From positions 1,723,867 through 1,787,866 of the forward strand of contig ML133402.1 of NCBI GenBank assembly GCA_003864495.1: DNA of 64,000 nucleotides, read 5' to 3'. Both the position numbers and the translations under genes were made by a program. The stretch comes from Nemopilema nomurai (Eukaryota > Cnidaria > Scyphozoa > Rhizostomeae > Rhizostomatidae). The notes beneath the pieces were generated by a model. It worked only from the letters and a program-made list of their open reading frames with translations, had not been told where the DNA came from and did no database searches. Below are positions 23,201 to 35,200 of the stretch, in pieces. The first letter of the stretch is position 1. The number at the start of each line of letters is the position of its first letter.

Positions 23201-26200
23201 AAGCTGTGCTCATAGCACGGATAGGACAATGCAACTTTTTTTAAATATCGATTTTCCAGACCAGAAAACTATGACAACGACAAAAATCACAAGACGACGC
23301 ACGATTGACAATTCAACTTCTAGAAATAGATGATAGTTGTCGACTTGGAACTTCGGCTGGGGCCACACCCCCCTGCATGCCATTTTTTGTAATGCCCACT
23401 CTGTCACTAACAAACTAGATTGGTCAAAATTTGGCCATCAAAATACAAGATTCGTCAAAATACACGCTTGCACGTGGGCTAAATAAGCTATGTGTTGTCT
23501 TTTAAGAGAGTAATAGTTGTGGGTACTTGGCAAGAGTTGGCGATCAATTGTCACGAGATTCTGACGCTTTCTGTGTGATTTTAAACGTTGGAGTTTTGCA
23601 GACCAGAATAGAAGGCATTAGTTGTTATGAAGTTCATCCAATTATTTTCTTATTGCTTTGGATTTAATCTCATTTGATGTCACATCAATTTATATCAAGT
23701 CCTAGATTTTTCTTGCAAACACCAACAAGTTAATGATGTAGAAAGCAGCTGAAACGTGGTTTCGATGGGTGATCGAACAGCATAATCCGCTGTTTTGGTG
23801 AATCATTGCATTCTTCTCCAGCTTTTAACACTTGAACATAGGCTTTTTTGCGTCCTTAGGTTTTTACATTTTTTTTGTTTCTCCACGGCCCTAGCACCAT
23901 TAACAAGCTGATTTGGGGGGGGGGGGGGGGGGGGGAGTTGGTGGGGGAGTTGGTGGCCTGGAAGAAGGCGCTTGTTAATGGTGCAGCTTCTGGTACCCTT
24001 ATTCAGCACAAACTCTCCGCTGGAAACAGATCCGTTTTCACACATCGTCCACTCCTCTTGATTCAAAAACTAGCTTGCCTTCCTTGGTTCCTCATACGTT
24101 TTGAATTGAATTTTCTGTGTAGGTGTTATCACTGTTCTCCTTTCTTTCGTAATCGAACATTTTTTGTTAAACCGAATCCAACAAATACCCCCACCAATTC
24201 TATACGCAGCTCGGGAATGCATTCAAATTGGATGGAAATATGTCGTGGTCTTTTCTTTATTTCCAACAAGAACTCTGTTTTTGACATTGCCGCTACATTG
24301 GAGTATTCCTGTCTGTTTGCGAGCCTGGGGCAAAACTTGCAGTTAGCCTTAATCGACCCGCAATTCACTCTCAAAATAAAATCAAAGAATCCGAAAGTTA
24401 GACCACCGGCTTCAGAGTTCGCCAAAAATAGATTGTCAGAAACTGTTAACGAGAAGGTACGAAAACACCAGTAAACAAGGTATTAAAAAGCCATGTGGTT
24501 ATTTCTTAAAAGACGGATCTTATCAGCCATGAAATTATTTTTTGAAGTAGTTTTTTAGCCTAAAATTTGCCCGAAGTATACTTAACTATCTTGTGCCCGA
24601 AATATTGTTCAGGAATTTTACCATGTAATTTTTCAGCTACTATCAGCGTTTTTAGACTAATGTTCCTTTTCGAGCATTACCTGATCAAACAGCGAAGCAT
24701 AGAATCAAGATGCTTTTTTCACAAGCCTTAAGACTTCTATCCGCCACTATGACTTCCATTCAAGCGCCCCGGGCATCTAAAAAACTTTTTGACGCTCTAT
24801 ATGGGCGCTTATTCGAAGTGAAAACTGAAACGATGATGGAGTTGATTCGAATCAGTTTGGATTATTAGGCATTCCAGCGTAATTCGCTGAAGTAAACCGA
24901 GCCGTAGATTAGTTAGCGAAATGACGTCATTTTTCCAAAGCCCCAAACTGCGTCGTTAAGCAATTAGAGATGTAAGTGATAGATTCAAATTTTTTAATTT
25001 GGTCACTCGCTTTCTAATGCTTTCTTGACATGCGAACTAATTTCATTTGGTGTGTGGCCACTTAAACTAGATACAAAGGCTTCCCTCCCGTAAATATGAC
25101 GAGCAGCTTTGTCCACATCTGCTCTTGGAATCATTTTAATTCAAGTATTGCTGCAACTGTTCAAATCAAACAGCCCACATATATCTCTTGGCCCACTATT
25201 TGACGTAGGAGGCCAACTTTCATTGTTTTATGATGTGTTGAGAATGTTTGTCGTTTCTTCTGGCCTTCGTTTGAAGCATTGCCCTCTTTTGTAGTTGGGA
25301 GCCGATTTAGGCCGCCGGAGGCTTTCATCACCAGCACAAGTCATCAACAAACTGCAAGAGAAGCTCTCCAAAAGGTGATTCTTACTACTTTATGATTATA
25401 CGCTTAGGCTTATATTCACGGGTACCCTTGATCTAGCCAAGGCTCTTCTGGCTCGGTAAATCGAAGTCGCAACATGTGTATTAAGGCATCACACGTGAAA
25501 GTCAAAGGTAGATTAAGAAAGTAACATTCCTAAAGAGATACTCACGGGTAGTTGTTTGGTCTTACTTGTTAACATAATCCATATTGGTTACTTGATCATC
25601 AAGGAACAATTATGACTGAGATTATCAAGACTGCAAAGATCCAAATAGGTGCTGCGGTCGATTATGTATATTTTCCTCCGATTTTACAACTTTTTTAACG
25701 CCTTGTTTAAGAGACAATTGGCGGTTATGGATAAATGTTTTTTGCAAATGATGAATGGTGACAGCATCATTATTTTTTCATTGTGAAAGCGAAGGCGTAC
25801 ATTTTGACATGTTCGACCTGATTATCTCTTTGTACAGAAGTCCTAAACATGCAAGAATATTCGCATTTTGGCCAGAATTTAAGCCATGATTCTCGCTTGT
25901 CATTTTACAGAAACGAAGAGAATTTTGATTCAAATTTTATAAAATTATGAATCCATCGCATACTGGCTTTCATTCACAAGCGGAGAGGGCGTTGCCCACA
26001 TTTCAGGGGGTTCAATTATATAAAATGGGCCTAGTGTATACAGGCACCGAATTACCCTCTGAGAATCAAAGAGCCTATTATACACAAGTAATTGAATGAG
26101 AAAAGCGTTCCTTTTTTGAACATAATATGTGCAGACATAACACCTGGAGGTATAATGTGAATTATCTCATGGCACAGATACGCCATTAACGCTTATCAAC

Positions 26201-29200
26201 TCATCGAGTTGCTTACAGGTCGATAAGGCAAAGTTCAATTTTACAATTTTAGCAGACTTGATATAAAATCGGTTCAATGACTGAAAGTTAGTAGCCACCA
26301 TTCTTAATGTTCTGGCAAAATGTTTTGATAGAATTTAGCTGTTCACAATAAAAGCAATCCTAGTCGTAAGAGATACAAAATTTGGTATAGAAAGTATGTA
26401 ATTTTTTAACTGCCATCCAACATAAAATGGGCGTAAAGTCGAAAAAAATTCTCAGGAAGATTAAGAAAAAGGTTAAGTCTACAATTCTGTTCCAACAGGA
26501 TACTAAAGCGTCTGCAAATCATGTCCTTCTGGAACCTAAAATTGCACCTGAAATTGAGGCTTTAATTAGCCTTAAACATTATTGTTTTTTCTACTCCACA
26601 ATTAAAAAATGTTTTTTTGGAGAAGATGAATTGATTGAGGAGAATTTCTTGGTATTGCTGGGCCTGTCATTTTTAGAGATAGTGTAAATTGGTTTCTAAG
26701 TATGGCAGGTTCCGAGCTAAATGTTCGGCACGACTTCAGGACGACACCAAGAATAGACACAGATACGGTTTTCACAAACGTGTATCGTTCTGCGGCTCGT
26801 ACCACTAAGCCTTTTACAAGCGCGAAGTGTACGTGATGCTAACTCTAACTCTTAGCTAACTTCTGAATTTGTGGAGAGCGATATATATATGTAAAACTAG
26901 TTCCTTGTACGAACAAAAGATGTAACTGTGCTAATCTTGAGTGCATAAGAGGAAAAACAAGCAAGAAAAACAATAGAAATGCGTCTAGATACGTATGTAT
27001 GAGCAGAGTCAATCCATAGCGTAGTTCTTAAAATAATACTTGAAATAGAGGGTGGGTTTCCTTAGTGGAAGTGTTCCTACTAGTTAGCATACGCAATGCA
27101 ACAAAGAGTGGGATGCAAGTTGACGCAAAATATTACGCGCAAACAAGTATGACTATGGATAAGCCTAACTAAGATTTCTTTTAGCTGTGGTACATGGTAC
27201 AACTGTTAGGAGGTCCTAAAGGACAGCAGGAGAGCGAGGTCTCCTGAACTGGAGTCTGATACCCATTGTTCACCGAACTTTTACACTTCTTTCGTAAATA
27301 AGGCACAAAAGATTTGTTATAATCAGCCTATTTCTGTCTATCATATTTTCAGGAAATTTCTGCACAATTTAGGTACAAAAATTGCAAGGTTTCACAGTTT
27401 CGAATAATAGAGCACTGTTGGCAAACACAGCTCCCATATTGGGCGAAACCCTAAAGAAAGCAAGAATGCTGCTAAAAATTCTATTCGTTATTCATTCTAT
27501 ATTATTATAAGTTATTATATAGGCGCCTTCACATTGTCGCGTGGGAGAATCATTATACCTCAGTTATGCTAATTCTGCATTGCTACCCGGTCGGGCTATG
27601 CATAAATGCGTTAATGTCCTGTCTGAATTTTACCAGAGAGCCTGTTTTAGTGGAAGGGAATCTGGGTCTGGCCATTCGTGATCCCACATTCGCAAACAGT
27701 GCGTCTGCTCTCTGTCCGGGCAGGTCTGTTTCCTCTCTGAAATTGGAGGCTGGTGCGCGCCGCATTCCGAAACGATTTTATCAGCTCAGTGATCACTTAA
27801 GAAATCACATATTTGATTTTTGAATTTGTATTTACGTTAAGGCAGCAGATCGTCGACGGAAAACAGAGCGCAAGTCAAGTATTTAAGCAGCATAATTAAT
27901 CCGCGATAAGGTTCATTGTGGAAGCATTATCGTTTTGTACACACAATTATTTGAGATTGTTGGAAGACAAGGCTTTCTGCAGAGGTTGGGTACGAACAAT
28001 CGACTCAATAACGCAAAAGCCATGTCCTAGCTTGAGGTAAACGACAAGAGAAGCGCGATTAGGATCTGGACTACTTGCCCTGGACTCTTACAACTGCCAG
28101 CTCCGTATGTTGATCTAAGAGAGGAACAGAAAATGGCTCTGCAGAGCGGCTCCGAGTTGCCGCAGTCAGACGTGGGCAAGGCTGATTCTAAGATCAGAAC
28201 CACAATGATTGCAGTCTCTGCCGTTTCCAAATTCAAGAGACTAATGCACCCGAAAAGGCCTAACTCACTGGATCTCTCCGGCTGTGGTGTAAGGTAGGAG
28301 TAATCGGTCATATGCGGTGTTTATATTTTGATTTAATGTCTATGTGATATTGATGCGAAGTAACAAATTATTTTGATTCACATAAGTCGTGGATTTATCG
28401 TGTGGAATAATAGAAGTGGTTTTGTAATCTAGATAGAACCGCAAAGCCAAATTACCAAAACATGGTACATGCAGACGAAGGTGCTCTAAAACGTTGGCAC
28501 CAGATTGCAGTTTGTTCCAAGATTAGACGGTGGAAGGTGTGTTCATTCTCAGGATCACCAAATTTCTACAAAAATTGATCCGAAACATAAGCCTTAAGTC
28601 TAAATCAGTAACTTGATATCCAGTCAGCTTTAGATGGCTTTTCTCTGTAAACATTTCAAAGCAAACAGCATTAAGTCTACATTTGCGATGCCATTTCGTT
28701 GCCAATCCTTTTCTGACTTATAAAACAACAAGCTTGCTTCAAGGATTGTCTTTAATCAATATGAAGAAAAGCTGATTCTTATCACTCAGCGAGTGATCAT
28801 CCGTGTAAGGATAGAGAACTTTGCCATGTAAACATTAGCAAATGGAGGTGGACATTAAGATGACTTCCAGGTAAATCAGCATGTACTTATGTTCCCTCTT
28901 TTGCATCATTCGCTAAAACATAACAGGCAGGGACTGATGTGGCAAAATTTTCGCTTCTGGTGCCAAAATTAGGCATACCAGCTAATGACGTGTCCGGCCA
29001 ATTTTATTAAGAAATACATTTGTTCAGTTTATTTGCTTAGTTGCCATCAATGTTTTCATAACATACTCAGGTATGTTTTTATCAGCTCGAATATGTGAAG
29101 TTCATCGATTTAGTGGCCCTGGAGGGACACTTTCTGCCTGTCCCTCTAAAAGTGGCTCTGGGTCACAGCAAGATGGCTTGAATTTGAATGTTTATTCAAA

Positions 29201-32200
29201 TCAAACGCCCTTATGTACTTGATATATAGCCAGGTCAACACCTTAAATATTGATCCTTCATTCAAAAATGACCTGTTGGTAGCTGTTTGCCATGCATTGC
29301 TCTTTTTCTGACCATTTAACTGGGATACGCATTTTGCAGCTTGCGACAGGCAATGCGAATTGTTGGCCATGCACTTTGCGGCCAGGAATCTCCTCTATTT
29401 CTTTTCATCATGGCGGTTTTGTTTACAAACGTAATTGCGGGCTTCAAGGAATGTTAAATAATTCGTTGATTCGGAAAGAATTTACTTCCACTGGATAAAT
29501 TATCCGCAAAAGGAATTTCCCTAATTCTATGGGCACAACAAAGTTCTATTTTCCCATTTGCTCTATGTTATTCGTCGCCTAAGAATGCCGTAGAATTCAG
29601 TAACAGAGTGATAGAATCAGCTGATTAAATGAGCATTTGACTCGAGAGATATTTATCTCGCTTTCGCGATCTTTTAATTAGGGAAACGCGGGGAAACCAG
29701 CTCTCTTTTGTGGTGGTTTTCGTGGTTTGTTGCGATGCCATCGTGCCAAGTGGAAAGCACATCAATGCAGAGGCTTTTCCAAGGAGAACAAGTCTTGATA
29801 ATTGCTAACGATCATGGTCATTGTAATAAGCCTTAATCGCTATTGAGCCTCCCACGCCGCCAAATTAAACTCGCTTTCTGATGCCCAAAATGCCAACAAT
29901 TATCTCCGCCTTGATAGTCACAGATTTAGCGATGCTTCCTTGTCCCCTAAATCCTCTCAGTCTCTATAACAACAAATAATCCTTAATCAGAATGCTCTGG
30001 CAGTTGATCAATATCGATCAGCGTCTTTAGATATCGTGACGTCAGCAAAGTGGCCTCTAATGCAATTGCTCGCTTCTTGTTCCACTTTGATGCATCCCCA
30101 TACTGAGTTTCGATGTTAAAAGAGCATATTGCCGAAGCAGTACGTATGCCCTGCTCTTTCTTTCGTGGTGGCAGTGCATAATTTTCCTTTTTATCGGTTT
30201 GTATTTAGATTTTGGAAAAGCTGTAACCCGTAGTTGCCACAAGGTTTACTTTTAATTTTCCGTTTATCTGTTGTGTATCGAAGTCTTATTCACTATAACA
30301 TAATAACAAGGGAAGGGCCTAAACAATGATAGGTGATATTTTTATTTCGAGTATTATGCTCACCATATGATACATAGGTTTTGAATTTTTCACATCATCT
30401 GTTGTGAAAAGTATAGAATTTCATTTTGTTTTTAAATAAGTTTTATCGTCCTTGAGTTTCACTGAATTGGTCATTAATGAAAATTGCATTTATTGAGCTA
30501 GTAGTTTTGTTAAACCCGGTTAGCCGTTTTGTAGTCACGTTTGATGAAACCAGAATTTGATGGAATTGGGCAGAAAAATAGCAGAAGGAAACGAGAATAA
30601 ACTTTTTCAGCTGTTTTGGTTATATGCCAGAAAACCTATCTACGACATTAAAGGATATTCCATATTTAATCGCTTTTTAAAATTAACAGTTAGTGGTATT
30701 AACGAATCCAAATCTGGATTATCAGTTCATGCGATTTTCAAAATGAAGTTTGAATTTAAAGCTAAAGTTATTTAAAGATATAACTGAAGAATGCATCATG
30801 TTATTGAACGTTGCGTATTATGTTGGGTAGCTTTTCTTATTGTTTTGTTATTTTGTTATGTTGGGTGGCTCTTTTTATTATTTTACAATTTTTTAATGTT
30901 GGGTGGCTCATTTTATTATTTTACTATTTTATTATGTTGCATAGCTCTTTTTATTATTTTACTATTTCATTATCTTGGGTAACTCTTTTTATTATTTTAC
31001 TATTTCATTATTTTGGGTAGCTCTTTTTATTATTTTACTATTTCATTATCTTGGGTAGCTCTGTTTATTATTTTACTATTTTATTATGTTGGGTAACTCT
31101 TTTTATTATTATACTTTTTTATTATAGGCTTGCTTCTTATGTTTTCACGCATTGATAGTTTTTAAGTGCCATTTTAGTTTTTGGTTGCGATCACGAAAGA
31201 CCAGTATCAACTATAAGCCTTTTTACGCACATTCGATAAGTTTAAATTCAATAACGCAATTCGATATCATTTAGGTGATTTAAAAGCTGCCTACTGTTTC
31301 AATAGAATATTCTAACAAGATAAACAATTAACAATCGATAAGGCATTGTAAGAATAATCGATTGAATTGGTCGAAGTGACCAGTGTAAGAAAATAATTCT
31401 TTCATGAGGAAAAGTGGAATCATTGCCAAGCTCAAAGCATCCCTTATTAGTCGATTGAAATTTTGTCATCTACGGTTAAACCCTTTCATCCATTTAGCAT
31501 CTAGTATGTTCAATTGCACGTAGGAGATGCGAAATGATTATCGAACCATCCAGCTAATAGTGGATGACAAGATGAAATGATTGTCGTACAATACTTGTGC
31601 ATGTGCATATAAGTAACAATATTTTGCATGTTTTATTGCGATAAGTAGCAGAGTTGCTTTTCATCTGTTGCTTCAGATCAAACGTTGGTTGGTAGTGATA
31701 AAGCCACCATAAGGGTCTTTTTGATATAAATTCGACTTTGCACCTTTTCTGTCACTGCCAATGTTTTAACACAAAATATTTTCATCAACTGAACTAAATT
31801 ATTATTTACTCTTACAAAAGACAACACTTGTAGCAGCTTCTACTCTTCTTATTACCCATTTGCCGGGGTTTTTATGTTATTGAAATTCAGATCAACCCCC
31901 AAGTAATAAAGTCCCAAAGTGATCATATTTTAGATGCATGCGATTTGGAACAGTGTGTATCTCCACTTACGTAAACTGATAGTTGAAGCTGACAAAAGAT
32001 GGGGGTTTTCTCTAAAGAGACACAATTGGTTAATTAACTTTAATGCACACCAACGTTTAAATTCTCAAAATAGAGGTGGTCTGTAAATGGGAATGGCTTT
32101 GGACCATTCATTTGTCTTTCTGTCTCTGTATTTGTTTTTTCTTTTAATGTACTTTTTCGTTTATATTTTATTTCACAACCAATTGTGCTTGCTTCTCAAC

Positions 32201-35200
32201 AACTTCGATCGATGAGAATCGTGTGTGGTACAAATATGAATGAACCTTCACGGTTTCGTCGTCATAGTGGCTTTTTAACTTCCCTTAAGATGGCTTAAAA
32301 TTGCTACTTTAATTACTTATTTTGCAATTTGTGCGAATTAAATTTCTTTACCAAAGAAAGTGTTGACGTCTGCTTCTGGGACGCCTCTCCTGGTTCCTCT
32401 TCTGGTTCTCCTAGTTTTTTGTTCGAACGCGTTTGTTTATGAATCAGATAACATGTTTGTCTCCAGTCTTGGTATGTCTCTGCAATCTAGACTTTTAGAA
32501 CTCTTTGTGACTGCAGGTCTCTGCGATTTTTATCATTAATCAGCTGTTTATTATGCATCTATCCATGCAAGAATAGTTTTCAAGGTAGTGTAGAAAATCC
32601 GCTAGTGGCCTTCACTTAACCACCTATTTCCACATTTTGCCCCCCCCCCCCACTTTAATTAAATAAGCTGCTACTGGCTTCGTCAACGTATAGACGGAAC
32701 CTCTAACTCTTGCTAGCAAGTCAGAGATCAAAATCTGATTCCAAAACAGCAAAGGTATTTTAGTGCTTCCTGTATTTATCAGATATATTGTTACCACATT
32801 CGCTTGTTTTTCTGTCAGAAATAAGGGGAAGATCACAAGAATGTATTCGTTCAAGAAATCGCGGAAATCGCGTTTTGATAGCCCAGCTTTGAAATTATTG
32901 CTTAACAAGGGAAAGCAGTAATAGAGTAACGACAAAGCACTTATCTGGCAATACGATAAGTTTAATCACAACAAAGGATACCCTGCTGTGAAGGGAAAGA
33001 TGAGAATTCGTATGGGAAAGCTTTCTATTCGGACGCAGTCTTATTTTCTACGCTGCTGCATGTTTTAGCGTGCAGTTTTGCAAAAACCTCTTAGGTCTAG
33101 AAAAAGATAACTGAACAAAATTACGGTGACATCAACATAATTATTGCACAAAACCGATCAATGTTTTGATTGACTGACCAAGCTGCTTTGGAATGAATGT
33201 TTTTTGTGCTCCACATACGTCCGCATATGTTTTTTATTCTCTCCTTGTGTCATAATTTTTTAGAACCATTTAAACTAAATGCCTAAAAACTTAAAACCAA
33301 TAAGTACAAGAGATTTTGTATGCGTATGTTGTAGGCCCTGTCATCCACGAGTCATACTAAGTGTTACCAACCTTTCCGATCAGGGGTGACATTTTTCTGT
33401 TTCTTTTGTGGCCTTGTGAAGGAACCTCACTAAATCTATAATTGGACAGAAATATTAGAGCTTAGCCAAAGCTTTCGCCAGCTAGGGGACTCTCTCTATT
33501 CCCAGCTTACCTACGATGTGCCCCTTGGATAATTTTTGCTTTTTGTGATAATCCACGCGTGGTTACATTTTCGATCATGGGGTTTTCCCACGATATCTAG
33601 CCCCCTTTTTCAATCAAATTGTCAAACATTTATATAACTGGCATCATTCTCCCATAGAGTGTTATGTAAGGCGACTTTCTTCCATGTTTTGAACAAAACA
33701 TTGCAAGTATTCTAAACTTTATCGCCAGAAACGTGAGTGGAAGACGTGAATTGCTTATCCCTCTACATCATGACACTGTACTTGAATTCAATAGAGGCCA
33801 GCATGTCAATTGTTTTCTCAATTCAAATGCAATATGTTGTTTGTCATCAAGATCTTAGCAAAAATAGCAAAATATCTTGTTGGCAGGTTCTCGCTGCGAT
33901 AATCGTTTCAGTGAAAGACATGCAAATTTGTTATCGGCGTGGAAAAATAAGCCAAACCTTCAATAGAGTAGCCAAGCCTTGCAGCCTTCCTTCTTTCGAG
34001 AGCAAATAATTAGAGCCGAGAAACCGTAGCTATTCAAACAAGGGGAAGTTCTAGTGCCATGCGGTAGGGAAGATGCTTCCGCGATCGAAAAGCAGCTTGT
34101 TCTTGAGGAAACATTGCCCAGAAATCGTCCGTTCTAAAAGGTGAGCGTTATAGGTTCTATGGAAAGACATCTATTCTATCGCGTGCAGATGATAAGTCAC
34201 CCGGTTATCAAGTTATACCATTTATCGCAGTTATACCTGTAGAACTTGATGTGTGGGCTTGTTCCCTCTAGATGCTTGCTCCCTCAAAAGTGGCTGGCGA
34301 CGCTTGTTGGCCAGTGTACCAGGAAACCGAAAACAATCCCAACTGGCCTAGTTATTATTGTTTGGTGTGCAAACTTCTCCGTTTAAATAAGTCAAAGAGC
34401 TTGATTTCAGAGGTATATCTCTTTCAAGGCTTAGAATTGTTTGTGAACTGCTAGGAATTTCATGGGTTCGCTTGCTTTCTTTCCTTAGTCCAAATTCAAT
34501 GACATTGCTACGCGTCATACACGTCGGCTATGAACTGGTTTGTAAAGAAAAAAAAATGAAACAACTGTGTTGTGCTGAATAGAAAGCATGTCTTTTGACG
34601 CTTATTTCACTTCTAGGAACATGAAGTTTAGTTTAGATGGAAATTTGCAGTTTACATTTGCCATTTTAGAGTAGGGTTTCTCGCATGAGATTAGTCATAT
34701 TTACCAGTTAGACGTTTGTATAATTTCCAGTGCAGACCTATTTATTTTGTTTATGTTACGGAAGTGACAGTGGAGAGTCAAGCAGGAATTTCAATGATTT
34801 GGAATACTTAAATTTATTTTTTATTTTTGGCAAGCTCTTTTCGATATGATGCAAGTATTGTATGGTTTAAACTGTAACTTCTAGCTTTGTAAGGCGTTTG
34901 TTTATACTGTAACAGAAAGTTGAAAGCGGTCGAGATTCTTAAACGGTAATAAAGATACTTTGATGCACTGTCTAAGCAGCAGGGGATGAAAGTTCCAACC
35001 CCTCATGATCATTCCAACTGAGATTACTTTCTATTTGTATCGAGGCCTGATCAATATTTGACGCGATCATGGGATTTGGTAGCACTTGAAGACAAGCTGA
35101 AGATAAGCTATCTATCTTGCCAAGCCTTCTTTCGTTATCATGTTGAAGAAAACGTGTCAACTAGAGGTGTAGGTTCTTGCGAAGAAATTTGGCCTCCTTT

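Larger units (their letters stand above)
20075..25294. other. Long intron (about 5.2 kb, or split by a doubtful exon)
   Basis: It contains a 40-bp-period repeat with nuclear-receptor half sites (22687-22741), the hairpin-enclosed G tract (23894-23984) and a 115-codon open frame on the minus strand (21360-21707) with no recognisable domain. Confidence 0.5.

Noticed and set aside
26427..26687. Lys-rich 86-codon frame with an internal GTTAAG donor
   Set aside because: Low-complexity Lys run from A-rich DNA; no phase or homology support for it as an ARHGAP20 exon.
30791..31020. Hydrophobic 60-70-codon frames
   Set aside because: Translations of the 38-bp minisatellite.
30800..31125. Regularly spaced repeats checked as a CRISPR array
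   Set aside because: Units are contiguous without unique spacers; a eukaryotic minisatellite.
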